From contig JAJKFL010000014.1 of assembly GCA_021186555.1 (NCBI GenBank), positions 21,521,033-21,585,032 of the forward strand: a stretch of DNA of 64,000 nucleotides. The letters run 5' to 3'. Below are positions 36,595 to 49,156 of this stretch, in pieces. The notes below the pieces were generated by a model that was not told where the DNA came from, ran no database searches, and was given only the letters and a program-made list of their open reading frames with translations. Source of the stretch: Reticulitermes speratus. Taxonomy: Eukaryota; Arthropoda; Insecta; Blattodea; Rhinotermitidae. The position numbers and the translations under genes are program-made. How positions within the stretch are numbered: the first letter of the stretch is position 1; each line of letters opens with the position of its first letter.

Positions 36595-39500
36595 TTAGTA
36601 CGGTCCCTGGCTCTGTCCTTGTCCCCTCTGCTGGGGTCCACTTGAGTATCCGGCTCCAGTATCCTCGTAGCGGATCTGTGGCCTGTATCCCTCCTGATCG
36701 GCTTCGTATTCCACGATCTGCAGCCGACCATCGGGCAAGAGCACGCGGTAAGAGCCTTGAGCATGTTCGTCCTGTCGACTTTCCTCTTGGCTAAATTCGC
36801 TCCCAGACTCGGTATCCTGAACTTCGTAGGAGAACTCGTAGTTAGCCGGTTCCTATTCAGTAGACAGACACAGACAGATCCATTGAATTACCGCATAAAC
36901 GGAAAGTACTACGGAGCGTAATTATTATGATGCTGGACATGCAATATGCGTCTTTATTCCATAGCTGTACTCAGTAAGTTCATTGATAAAAGGTAATACG
37001 CAAAATACAGGTTTGAAAGTAAATTGAGAAACGGATATGTATCCTGTTAGGATCCGATTCATGCATTAATGACATGATTTATTTTAGATACATTCTGGCA
37101 CGTGTCCGCACTTATGAGAATGTTGAAGTGTTTAAAATAAATTTGTTACTAATATCGTATCACAATTGAATCGTAATACATTGTTAATTATTCATGTTGA
37201 TTCATTATATTTGGAATTTAAGAAAACAAATTTGCGAAAACAATGTCAGTCAGTTTAAGTAGAACAAGGTGTACATTTTTACAATCTTGTACATATAATG
37301 CATCAGTTTGTATATATGAGGGGCTACCGAATGGTGGCCTGGGAGGTAAATGCGGCCGGTGCTTAGGGCTGAGAACCTTGCCACCTCCATGTGCGGATTG
37401 TCTGAAAATTCTTGGAGCCTGAAACTCCTGGACCCCTAAGGGCCTGTCCAGGCCTGTATAGTGATAGCTTTACCTTTACCTTTACTAACTGATGGCCCAC
37501 GTAGACTGCTCTGACTATGCTATTAGAGTAACTCTGAGAACAAAGGGGAGTATGTGACTGCTCGTATTTATCTTATTACTGAACACGAAATACCTTGTAA
37601 ACGAGGTGACATTTTACATGTTACTATAATCACTTTTCTGTCAGGATTTTTATTCATTTTGTTGATGCTACCAATAATAGTTGTATAATAAATTACAGTT
37701 TTGATTAATCTAGGTTTGATCATGATTGAATTAAGTTTTCGTTCGTACAGTTCTTTATGGTTAGGCTGAATTTTGAGTAGGGGCTGCAGCCCGACTATAT
37801 ACAATTCATCAGTTTCTTTTGTTAGTACTGTAAGCAGTGGATAAATACTTACAGACAAATCGTCTTCCTGGGCATTGTATCCTCCTTTCGAAGCAGCATA
37901 TCCACCATTGGAAATTAAGTTTGGAGCGTTGAGACGGTTAGAGGCCAAAGGGGCACCATACTGCGTTGATAGAGAGCTGGTGCCTTCAAATCGGCTTGAG
38001 GCACTAGGGACACTAAACTGAGATGAGCGGGAGCTAGCGCCACCAACGTTGGTGGAAATTCCCGGGGCACCATATTGCGGTGATAGAGAGCTGGCACCAC
38101 CAAATCGGCTTGAAACGCCAGAAGCACCAAACTGAGATGACAGGAAGCCAGAAGAACCTACACGGCTGGAAGCATCATATTGAGTTGGCATAAGACTGGC
38201 ACCACCAAAACGACCAGATGCTCCAGAGTTGCTGTACTGGTTTGAAAAAGAGCTAGTACCACCAAGGCGACCAGAAGCAGCAGGGACACCGTACTGAGTT
38301 GGCAGAGAGCTGGTACCACCAAGACGGCTTGAAGCACCGTGGCCACCAAATTGTGCTGTCAGGGAGCTAGAACCGGCTGTTGTGCTATGCTGACCGGATA
38401 AGGAGTTAGCACTTTGAAATCTGCTTAAGCCATTGGGAGCGCCCGTATTGATTTGAAGGAGCATTTGCACCACCAAATCGGCTAGACATGACAGGAACGC
38501 CGTACTGGCTTGAAGGTGCTCTGGCATCAAAAAATCTGCTTGAAGCTTGGGGGGCACCGTACTGACTGGAAGGTACTAGCGCACGAGTGGGTGCGTCAGG
38601 AACACTATATTGGTTAGAAGGTGCATTTGCACCACTAAATCTGCCAGAAGCAAGTGAAGAAGCGCCAAATTGAGTAGACAATTTATTGTAATTTCCATTC
38701 TGGATAGGGGACTCATGTTCGTTGGATGGAGCTGCATACTGTATAGAAGGTCCAGATCTTCCGAAGTCGGCGGGGGTATCATAGAAGTTCGATGGCCGAG
38801 AGGGTGCATTCTGTCGCTCTGCTGGCAGGTACTGCCGACTAATTGGTGGCTCGGCCATCACGCCGAGTAGAGCCATTGCGACAAGAATGAGATGTATCTG
38901 CAAGATTCAGAGAATTATGTGATAATCTTTCTCGTCGTGACAATCTTACATTTTTAAAGGAATATATATACATACATCTATATACACTCAAGAATTTCTA
39001 AGGTAACTTATTTTTCAATATCTACGAGTATGTATGCAAACACAAAGTTGCGATTTTTCTTTAGGGTGCTGATATTATTACTTGATTCTCGGGTTGTTTA
39101 ACGAATTTAGGATTAATTTATAAGAAATAAGGATTATCGTGCGAACTTGAATAAAGAGGAACTTGATCGTGACCTTTTGTAAGGTACTATCGCAGAATTC
39201 GAGCGGAAGGACCAATGGGACCAGCCAAGCTTTGCGATGTAAAAACGTTTGTGCTGACTATTCGATCTTTGTACTTCATAAATCTGAAATAAGTTGTGTC
39301 AGATTTTTATTACTCTTAGAGATACAGCCAGTATTTTTAAATAGGCCAAATTATTCTTGTGAATTTATTTCACATATTTCAGATTCTTTGGCTAAGCGTG
39401 CAATTCTTAGTTCTTAAATTTATTCCTTTGTAAAGATGAATACACGTACATAAATATTTATCTGAATTCTGTGAAAAGTTTTACAAATAGGGGGAAGAAT

Positions 39501-41319
39501 AATTTATGTTTAGATGCTGGCAATTTTGTTGAAATTGTCGATGTTGTCACTCTTGAATGATAAAGAAAGTTTCAACAAACTAATTAAAAACTAAACACCA
39601 AACTAGCTCTATGTAACAAAATCCCTCTTGAAAATCTGTAGTTGGTCAAGAAATGTTGACCCTTTTGTTGAAAAATTTTTCATTGCCGTCTTTACAAACG
39701 GTTCGGTTTTCCAGCTAATAATCCTATTTCGACGTCATCATTGAAGAGAGAATAATATAGCAACCAACTGCTAACAAGCAGTGATATCAGACGCGTTACA
39801 GAAAAAAAATTGAACAAGTGAAATAATATAGCAACCAACTGCTAAGAAGCAGTGATATCAGACGCGTTACAGAAAACAAACTTAACAAGTGAAATTACCC
39901 CACAATCACTGCGCCGCACTGCTGTGAGGCGTTCAGACTCATTAAATACATTTAAATAATATCCATCTCATTATGCATTTGCAAATTATGTATACCAGTA
40001 ACATTAATTGATTTTATTTGTCCTATTTCTTACAGAAACTGCATTAAAGACAAAACATCATAAAACGTGAATAATAAATACAAGATTATACGTATAGCGA
40101 AAAAAGTGTCAAGTAATGTGTAATAAACTCAAGACTTTTACAGTACTAGACACTTTCAATCTATTATTATGCATTTCACGTGTTTGTGCACGTGAGGAGA
40201 ACCCATGCATTACGTCTTCCGAATGCAACTAAAAAACAGCATTTTATGTTATTTAAAATTAAATTAAGGTTGTTACTACACACGTTTTGCCATTACATGT
40301 TTTTGGATTTTTGAATATTGACCTTCGTATTACTTTATTTTGTATTTCAAACAAATGTGAACCTACACATATCTCATATGTTCTTAAATGGATCCATCTC
40401 CCAGAATATTAAATTTTTAAGTGGACTGCGAAATGTTTGCGATCCAGTACATAGATAAGCCTCTAAAATGTACGATTGTATGTTGACAGTTGAACACCTG
40501 AAGATGGAATATAAACCGGAAAATGGAAACTTTATGAGCTGAAATATACACTTCTCTTTTGACTATGAACGTAGAGATTATTGTCATTAGTATAAATAAT
40601 ATAGTAGTAAGCTGCAATTGACATTGTGATGGGATTCGATTTTTCTTACTGATTTTCCTATTAACTAAGCCCATTAGTCCCGCTAGTTTCGGTAAACAGA
40701 ACATTTTTTAGGCCTGAACTATTTTCCACCGTTTATTTTTTATACCTGTAAGTACGTGTGACATGTGAACAAAGACCTTTTTGTATAATATGAAGTAAAT
40801 ATTTGTATTATTGTAAACACTATGCGTAGTTGTTTGAAGCAAGAAATATAATAATTTTAGTCTAAAAATTTCACGTGCTTTTCTTAATTTTGTTTATAAT
40901 TTAGAATTCATATTTTCTTGAACGTAATTTTCGTGTGAATTGTAGATATGGATGAATCGTTTAGTTCACCTATTTACTGAGTAGCCTTGTGACAGCGTAT
41001 TTATTTCTAAGCATCCATTTAAAATTTTATCTTTTCACTGTAAGAGATATTAAAAAATTGTCAGAATCGCGATTGGTGTACTTACAGACCTAACTTATGA
41101 TAGAAACTAGCACACCAGCGTTTACTATATTCCAGATTGTGCCATGGAATGCAATGAGGCTCTGGCAGCAATGTTAATAGAAGCGAATGCCGTTTTGCTT
41201 TGCTAGCAACTCCTTTCCAAACCAGAAAAAGAAGCTGGATGTTCCGAAAGAATAGAATATTAAAATCGTGTCGCTAAATAATTTGCTGTGTCGTAATGAA
41301 TCCTCCTTACCTTGCCCAT
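36595..41319 (-). CDS. Gene C: pro-resilin-like RR-2 cuticular protein, repeat exon broken by a one-base insertion
   Basis: On the - strand, exon 1 is 41319-41311 (Met-Gly-Lys, donor GTAAGG), exon 2 is 38897-37853 (acceptor TCTTGCAG, donor GTAAGT) and exon 3 is 36852-36595 (acceptor GAATAG, stop TAA). Exon 2 is 1045 nt, one more than a multiple of three. The repeat frame is open from 38897 to about 38445, where one extra base within 38441-38444 (the G run and C of a Tyr-Gly-Ala-Pro motif) shifts it. Read as is, translation stops at 38406 after about 166 residues and lacks the RR-2 domain. Past the extra base the repeats stay open to an intact donor and an intact RR-2 exon; without it the product would be about 436 aa with roughly 15 repeats. 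The signal peptide ends VMA before EPP. Either a very young pseudogene or allele, or an assembly indel; the intact 3' half favours the latter. Confidence 0.85.
37325..37485 (+). mobile_element. SINE-like repeat with TTTACC tail
   Basis: Shares CACCTCCATGTGCGGATTGTC-type, CCTAAGGGCCTGTCCAGGC blocks with 18175-18350 and ends in repeated TTTACC. It lies in intron 2-side sequence between gene C exons 2 and 3's downstream region, within the gene C span. Confidence 0.65.
38441..38444 (-). other. Frameshift site in gene C exon 2
   Basis: The frame upstream (…SNQYG) and the frame downstream (GAPNGLSRF…) are both in-family repeat sequence but are offset by +1. The join falls inside one YGAP motif, so a single inserted base accounts for it. 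It lies beside a GGG run, a context prone to sequencing indels. Confidence 0.85.
39751..39894. repeat. Two-copy 71-bp direct tandem duplication
   Basis: Copies begin at 39751 and 39822 and share ATATAGCAACCAACTGCTAA and GCAGTGATATCAGACGCG. They differ at few positions, so the duplication is recent. It lies in intron 1 of gene C. Confidence 0.9.
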
Positions 41320-42639
41320 TATAATGTTGTTCTCTCTGTTGGAGATGAGTTTTGGTAATGAATGAAATTAAGGATCGCGCGTGTTCTTTTATACCTCATC
41401 GGTTTGGATGTCATGACCCTGGTAGTCTCCGGGAGAGTACGATATGTCTCAAGTAGACCGAATGTAGGCCTCAGTGATGGTTACTTTTTATGTACTTGGC
41501 ATGTAGGCACGGTTGCGCACTGTGAATGGTCCGGTTTTGCATCACAGATGCTTCATAAAGCAATTCCATCCCACCACCGAAGGGCAAGATTTTCACATGG
41601 TCGTTGAAGTGCCCTTGGTTTTCGCTTCTTTGAGCAGGTAGACGGGAAAGCTATAGCTGACGTGTGAGATTATGCAATGAGCATCGATGTCTTTGTGATC
41701 TAATTCTTTCTCATACGCAACTTACGGGCCTTTGTGTGCTTGAATACTTGTGATTTCATACCACGTCGTTCATCGTTTGTTGATGACTCGGTATCTTTGT
41801 AAACTTGTACAGGTGGCAAATGAAAGTTGAACGTCATATTAAGTATTGTATTCGCTCTGTAGCATTTATTTCTTAACCCAGAACATTCAGTGCAATGAGA
41901 GTCCCAAATTTCTTTTGTAAATAAGTAACCAAATATTTATTTTTCTTTTGCGTGATTTGACGCTCTTACAGCAATAGTAATGATTAGAGTCTCATGAGAT
42001 ATGACGCCGTTTCGATTGGCATATGTTTACCATTTGAAGCAGCTGGCTCTCTTCATGTTGAGGGCAGTCTTCTTGAAATATCCTGAAGAAGGAAGTAGCC
42101 ACATCATCAGAAACTTTGGAACCTATGTGTCAGCATACACGGCGTTATATTCCGGAAGAATAGAATTTACATTTAGTTCTTGTCACATGCTTTACGCTTG
42201 ACGTGTTTGTTTTTTCAACTGCAGAAGCATCGAATGAGATGAGGAGATGACTGCGAACAGAGACTAGAAAAGCTTTGGAAGGAAAATGTAGTGGTAGATT
42301 TTGAATATAGCATTACCCACTTGGAGGGACAGAAAATAAGAAATGTTTGGCTATAACAGCTGTAATCCGGAGACGATAACGATCATATCTTTCCCCAATA
42401 GGTAGTACCAATATAGAGCTTTACCACTAAGCAAATCTGCTCATTGCATTGTGTTGCCATTGAAGAAATCACATAAATATAAGAGAAGGTAACAATTGTT
42501 AGTTTATTTTACGCAAGAATCTTGTTTTTGGCTAACGCATTGGCTTCTTCCAAAATAAGTCCTGGTTCAAGAACTACTTGTCCATACTGTTATAGTTTGT
42601 TTTGCATTATTTTTATTCTTTAGTCTGTCGATACTCCAC
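39895..42639. other. Gene C intron 1, promoter and upstream region
   Basis: Contains gene C exon 1 (41311-41319) and its TATA box. CACCTGAAGATGG near 40495 recalls the start of a hammerhead repeat but the rest does not fold. No other feature. Confidence 0.5.
41386..41393 (-). promoter_or_regulatory. TATA box of gene C
   Basis: TATAAAAG on the - strand lies about 74 nt before the ATG at 41319. An initiator-like TCATT at 41365-41361 is about 30 nt downstream. Confidence 0.65.
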
Positions 42640-43170
42640 TCAGAATTACAGTTATCACTGGTGCTATATAATTCAACAAGAAGAAGAATCTTTTCACCAA
42701 CAAACTGGACTTAAATTTACGGAAGAAACTAGTAAAGTGCTACATTTGGAGCATAGCTTTGTATGGTGCTGAAACATGGACACTCCGGAAAGTAGATCAG
42801 AAGTATCTGGAAAGTTTTGAAATGTGGTGCTGGAGAAGAATGGAGAAGATCAGTTGGACCGATCGTGTGAGAAATGAAGAAGTATTACACAGAGTCAAGG
42901 AGGAGAGGAATATCCTACATACAATAAACAGAAGAAAGGCTAACTGGATTGGTCACATCTTGCGTAGAAACTGCCTTCTAAAACACGTGATTGAAGGACA
43001 GTTAGAAGGAAGGATAGAAATGAGGGAGAAGACGTAAGCAGCTTTTGGATTACGAAAAGAGAGGATACTGGAAATTGAAAGAGGGAGCACTAGATCGCAG
43101 TCAATGAAGATCTCGCTTTGGAAGAGGCTACGGACCTGTCGTAAGACAGACTACAGAATGAATGAATGAA
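42640..43170 (+). mobile_element. 3' end of a second LINE family (WIGHILRRN type)
   Basis: Encodes ALYGAETWTLRKVDQKY, MWCWRRMEKISWTDRVRNE and ANWIGHILRRNCLLKHVIEG, a typical LINE ORF2 C-terminus, then stops and ends in GAATGAATGAATG repeats. Truncated at the 5' side. It resembles RTE-type C-termini; the clade is not settled from this fragment. Confidence 0.8.
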
Positions 43171-43204
43171 TATAATCTCGGTAATATTTTTAATTAGGTC
43201 TATT

Positions 43205-43510
43205 GTTCAGTAATTCAATCAAAACACCGGTCACTTCTGTAATTCAACTGTCAGTGTATTTTCAAATTCAATAAGCGCACCAGGCAATTTATCCTGTAAT
43301 TTAATCAACACGTCGGCCAGTTCAGTAATTGAATCAGCACGTGTGTTAGTTTATTCTGCGATTCAATCAGCGCACCAGGCAGTGTATCGAGTATACAATC
43401 AGCATACACGCCATTTATTCAGTAATTCAATTAACGCGACGGTCAGTTCTGTAATTTAATAAGTATGGCAAACTGTGCTGTAATTCATTCAGCACGCCAG
43501 TCAGCGATTC
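43205..43510. repeat. Degenerate minisatellite of about 30 bp
   Basis: Repeated blocks such as GTAATTCAATCAGC and GCACCAGGCAGT recur roughly every 28-32 nt, just after the LINE fragment ending at 43170. Confidence 0.65.
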
Positions 43511-45900
43511 TTGTAAACTTCACTTAGTTATTAGAAATTAGAAATTCTATTTGACTTTTAAAATTCTCATTTTGTTTTTTTTCAAAGTATTCTTGTTGTC
43601 GAATTATACTCAGCCACATTTTAAAGGGCGGTGTTAAGGCATACCTTAGCAATTTTGCTGTCATCAAGTTTAGATGCGATTTTCTAAGGAAACACAAACC
43701 CTGTAGTTATGAAATGTGACAGACGTATATGTGAAGTTTCTCTATTTACTGATTTTATTATACGAGTACCTGTAAAACAATATATATATATATATGGAAA
43801 TTATTAAATACCTACTTTTCGGAAATAGAGAAAAGAGTTGCCGTTTTTGAAAAAAATGCTAAAAATATTTTTAGAATTAAATTACTGTAAAATAATTTTT
43901 TTATTTGTATTTTTCTGATGGGCTTAAATGTTGAACCAGTTCATGGCAATTTGTCATTTCTGTTAAAGTGTTCAAGAAGAGAGGCGTTGCTTTTTATGTG
44001 AATATTAATCACGATATTATTTCACTGACATGAAATAATCGTCTCCATAAGCAACAATATTATTGTTGTAACTTCATAGTGCAGCATATTTTCTCAGCGC
44101 CTTATAGTTATTAGGCAGATTTAAAAACATCTGGACCCCGAAAACAGGGTATCCAACACTAACCTGAGCCCTGTGTGCTGTGGGTCCCGCCTTGCTTGAT
44201 TTAGTTCCTCCAAGAACACTAAATCGCTGCCAAGGCAGTCTATACGGGATATTTGTCGACAAACTTGGACCCAGAAAGTTTTATCTCCGAGTACTTCTTT
44301 TGAGTATGACCTTATAAATTCCCTGTATTCTTCTATCATTCAAGGGATGGGATAGGCTACAGTTCCACAGAGACGCAGTCTCAGTCCGTCAGAAAATAAT
44401 GAAGGAAGGGAATTGTTAGTGGGTTACCAATAACTTGATCCGGCGGTGTAAGACGCCTACGGTCTTGGCAGTTTCGCGCAATGGAGTCGCAATCTCTGAT
44501 CCGTTTCGGAGCATGGATAGATCCGTATCTTGCTTTGATATCTTGTGTTTCTGTCTTTATAGGTAGAGGCCTCACTACTGGCCGCTCCACCTTCCGAGGA
44601 GCCCCACAAAGTGCATATAGATGTACACTTCCAAATTAATTTAATGGGAAGAGAGGGTCTGATCCGTCACGTCTGAGGAAGAGTTATGAGCTACAAATTT
44701 CGTCATTATGTAATTCTCTGCACTCCATTATTAATTGATCTGTAGATTGTCCAAAGACACTCTTTAGCACACTCTGAATCAAGAGCGTGGCAACGACGTG
44801 AGCAAATAAGACCTGAAAGCCAATCTCCGTGAGTTTGTTTGTGTGTACTTTCAGGCTGGTTGCCAAATGGAGGAGCAGCCATTTGTAGTCATCATTTTCC
44901 GAGTGTCCATGTTTCCTTAATGGATTTGAACCAGTTAGATCTTCCGCGACTGTGTTATGGAAAAAATAAATATACTCCCGCGCCTAAAACTACCGAGAAT
45001 TGCACGGCTTCAATTAATGTGATGTTGAAAGTAATATCAACAAGAGACAAAAAATTATTAAGGAGACAGCCTGAAAGATAATGAACTTATACTTCCTGAA
45101 CTCTGCGTATAACATTGAGATGTTTTAACAGGATTAATCTAAATCAGAAACACAGATTTATAAAATATTTATCTTGCTTTGTAGGTCCGCAATTTATAGT
45201 GGAACTTACAGGAGCAAATTTAGTTCAGTTCATTTTGTAACAACTTTCAGCACATATTTTGACTTTTTAATTAGCGCCTATCACATAGGCTAAATGCCTT
45301 AAAGTTTTAATTGCCTGTTTAAAAAATAGTGAAATATTTTTCAATAGAAAGAAATGCCACCGAATACCTGTTTCAACAATTACCAATTCTGCTTACAATT
45401 TTAAAGACCTTGCTTCCATTCATGCGTCAGGAAATCAGGTAATTGGGGATTTTTTGCGGCAATTCTGAATCACATAAGATACTTAGATGTTCGGATAAAA
45501 TAGGCGACGACCACTTAAGTGTACTTATCACTTTATGCTGCAGACTCTCTCTATTCAAAAGCGAAAGCATTGTTAAATGATCAAAGAAACTTAACTGTCA
45601 AAATAGTGTACTTAATTTGCTTCGTGTAATCTTTTAGGTTATTATTTTTATTATTATTATTAATTTTGTTATAATGTGTGTCGACGTATTAGTATACTTT
45701 CGTTTCGTTTTATAAAATGTAATAAATTATAATTCAGCAAGCGGGAGGATGAAAATACGTTTATATGTATATATATATATTATATGTATGTTTGAAAGTA
45801 AGAAGAAGGGAAAGAATGTAAACTTAATATTATGTTCTCACCACCCAACAGGCAACTTACTCCGATAAACAGATATTGTATGTTTCAGGATATCAAAACA
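43511..45900. other. No supported gene
   Basis: At 44074-44600 the - strand has two short frames without recognised domains, GC-richer than the surroundings, possibly an old transposon. 44839-45081 (+) has a weak WLP…AICSHHF trace reminiscent of a THAP finger. Confidence 0.4.
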
Positions 45901-46070
45901 ACATAGATTGTTCAACTTTTATACAATTTTTAACCAATGTAAGACTGAATCAAACAACAACCACAATTTTTAACTTTTATTTGCTTTAAACAGTGCATGT
46001 GAACAATTGTAAAGAATTCATGTAAATAATTGTGCCAGTTGGTGTAACTAGTGTGCGATTTTAAATAAAG

Positions 46071-46117
46071 TGTCCCTGAAGATGAACCCAAATTAAGGGT
46101 TCGAAACATGTAGGACA
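46071..46117 (+). ncRNA. Hammerhead ribozyme, solo PLE-type repeat
   Basis: Helix I is TGTCC (46071-46075) with GGACA (46113-46117). The core is CTGAAGA (46076-46082) and GAAA (46103-46106). Stem II is a 6-bp GAACCC/GGGTTC with a 7-nt loop. ATGTA precedes the predicted cleavage at 46112. Surrounding AT-rich sequence (about 45.9-46.2 kb) is probably the rest of the repeat, but I find no coding remnant. Confidence 0.8.
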
Positions 46118-46199
46118 GGGAAAGTGCACAATTAATGTGATTGAATTGTACATTTGTCGGACTTTAAATATGGAAAGAATGTACTTGAAAGACGTCCCT

Positions 46200-47780
46200 G
46201 CCTTATATTTTTTCGCGGATGGGAGATTGAATAGGACTATTTGTTTGTTTGTTCTCCAAAGAATAAAAATGTTACAATTCATAATGATTTTGACGTGACA
46301 CAGACACACAATTATCAAAAATTATATTTTGAATATCTTTATGCAATTAGCAATAGAACTATTCTTGCTACTATTACTAGCGGAAGAATTCCCATAAGGA
46401 ACTCAAAATTGCTCACCCAAAGTGGACAGAGGACAGTAAGAGGCACAAGAATTTACGGGTGCCCCTGGGTAAAAAATGATATTTTAAGCACGTATTAAAT
46501 AGAACGGGTCCCCGATTTACTTCTAATGTTACGTAAAACTTAACATAATTTTAAATTTTTCTCTTAAAAGTCATGGGCCCCATTTTAAACACCAGAAGAG
46601 TTCACAGTGTATAAAGAAACGCGTTTTCATACTCTGTGTCTTGCTAAACAATCTCTAGCCATTACTTGTACGTATACATCGAGCTTGTACTTGAAAATTT
46701 ATGTAGGTGGCTTATTCGTTACATCTCGTAGAGGTTTACGTGCTGTATCATAACACACACTTATTTATTTTATACGTGTAGACCTGTATGTTTAATCTGC
46801 ACATCCCACAGGTCTGTATGGTAAACTAGTATAGCCTACTCGTTTGCATTCATGACAAGTCCATTAAGCGATGTAGGTGTTGAGTTACTTTTCTAATATT
46901 TTTATACCGTTTATAAAGAGTTGCATAATGTAGCTGTTGCATATTTCGGTGTGCGATAACTAATTAAAATTCAAGTGTGATAAAAATTGAATAAAATGCA
47001 CATTTCACAGTAATTATCTGTTCTGTTATTTGAAACACGTTAGAATTTCGTGAACGCATTTGTATTGTCTGTCATCAAATTCTTATTAAAGGCCCATTTG
47101 CTTCATTATTATTCTTTATAAACAGGTAGTAGTTTGGTGAACTTGCGTACCTTCAAAAAGGAAGAATATATCCGTTTACGCTGTGTGAACAGACATAAAT
47201 ATTATGTTTGTAGTGGTGACGGTAATCACCTACCTGGCCCGTCATCACTGCCTGCCGAGTTAAAGTTTTGCTCACAGTAGAAGGTAACCTAAAGCGTTGC
47301 TAATATATAGTCGGCAGAGTACGTGCTTTTGTGAATGAAACTTCTGCTGTCGAAATTCCAATGTAACTGATTTCCGAAACGTAGGAAACAACAAAAACTG
47401 TGCACAATGCAGAAAGTGGGAACCTTTTCTGCAATGGGAGGCTAATTTATGTGTTCGCAATATTGTTAGACACTTTCGTATGTAAAAATTAAAACGGCTT
47501 CTAGTGAGACTGTTGGAAATGAGATTTTCAGAATCAGTTTTAATATACCGGTGTATTTTCTATTGCAGATTTGCAAAATAGCTTCCTAAAGTCTGTTCAG
47601 TTATTTTCCACGCAATTGTTGGAAATATTCTTATGCTGGCTGTGAATCTGTTTATATATTACAAATTTTCCATTTTCATGGAATAGCAGGCTGATGACCG
47701 TGATGTTAAATATGTCGCCCACTAATCCTATTGTTTGCAGTGAGAGTCCATACCAGCGTTTTAGGTGAGAGTTCTGCTGA
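46200..47780. other. No recognised feature
   Basis: AT-rich sequence with short frames only. Confidence 0.5.
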
Positions 47781-47972
47781 GATCTGCGCTCTTCTGGGAT
47801 ATTACGCGGCGTCGTGTGGTAATTGTATACCGACGTGTAGGGACAAAGTATCAGTCCCATGTTCACGGGTCAATAGTCCGTGACTCGTGAAGATAGGACT
47901 GATACATTGTCCCGAAACGTCGGTAAACAATTACCACACGACGCCGCGTAATATCCCAGAAGAGCGCAGATC
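47781..47972. repeat. Near-perfect palindrome, about 92-bp arms and 8-nt loop
   Basis: Arms 47781-47872 and 47881-47972 are inverted copies with only a handful of mismatches, centred on an 8-nt loop. The right arm contains GAAGATAGGAC…GTCCCGAAACG, reminiscent of a hammerhead with the first core base changed. A related single-arm copy lies at 7380-7470. Confidence 0.8.
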
Positions 47973-49069
47973 TTAGCAACATCGCGGCAGAAGCCTGGAA
48001 TCAAGGAGAGTTCTGTCGCCGGTCAGTGCAGAGGCCTGGCAACGCGCACAAGCACAATGTAAATCGATTAACAGTATTTCCGTAAACAGTTTACGACCTC
48101 AGAGGTTCACGTCTACTGGGAGGTGATGCTGTGCCGCTGGGCGAGTACTAACCGACGTTTCCAAACATCATAGTGCCTTCACTCGGGACAAGCAGTCGGA
48201 GACTGTACCGGTATCAGAACCTTAAATCTCACAAACGCCTTCTACAGAATGTTCCCGTGAAAACCGGGCCCCTTGTACGGCGAAATAAAGAAAGCTGGCC
48301 GGTTTTAAGTGAAAGGCCCTGTACTTATTAAACGACTTCATAGAGTCGTCATTTAATAGATAGCGCCCGTTAAGATCATAAGGCAGCAGCTCTTTTAGGC
48401 CTACTTTTAAGGAATTCGAAGCTTTCTTCTGTGCATTCTTCTGATCACGTATCACAGCCACATTGTACTGTAGGCAGTGTGTTGTTGGGATCGCTATTTG
48501 CACCTACCGACCTTATTGTCACGTGCTTGCTATTTCTTGTTCAGGTAGGAACGTGAATGAAGAAAGCCTATAGTTATTACATTTAATGTTTTTCTGTCCA
48601 CCGTTTTGTGTTAACATTTACATATGCAAGGATACAAATGACATGCGAGTTTTGCACATGACAAGAAAATGTGAAGTACCCAACATTACGTATTATTTCT
48701 AAGGAGATGTTTATAAACTCGAGCATGAATTCTGTATTTATGCACTTCTCCTAACTTTTATGAACCCATCAAGAGTCAGAGTTTTAATAAATTACATCTG
48801 AAGGAAAAGAAATAAAGAAAGTGGGTAGAATGCACAATTTATATGCGCTGGCAAAGGAATTACAAAAGCTCATCGCTTGGATGGTGTTCTAACATCAGAA
48901 TTTTACCGCGTAACAACATAATTGTCCGACTGGATGAGATAAAATAAAAATTTTCCTGAGGACAAAGTATGTTGATTTTGAAAAATGGCGTAACTCAGAT
49001 TTTAAGGGGAAAGTGCGTGTTCAGTATTTCTTTATATAGGGAGTCGGTTTAACGGAGTTAACTCACATA
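47973..49069. other. No recognised feature
   Basis: Sequence between the palindrome and the PLE. No frame or repeat I can support. Confidence 0.5.
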
Positions 49070-49156
49070 TCGTTAATTCAGTTTTTTTACCAAAAAATGC
49101 ACACACAAAAAACCACTCTTTTATAGTTTTATTAATATAGATTTATACCCCTACAC

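Noticed and set aside
40490..40540. Hammerhead core starting CCTGAAGATGG
   Set aside because: Neither stem II nor helix I pairs, and the GAAA is not correctly placed.
44074..44590. Two short - strand frames as a gene
   Set aside because: No start context, domain or splice pattern that I recognise. Possibly old transposon sequence.
44839..45081. Possible THAP zinc-finger fragment (WLPNGGAAICSHHF)
   Set aside because: Only one short motif matches. The N-terminal Cys pair and the rest of the domain are absent, so the match may be chance.
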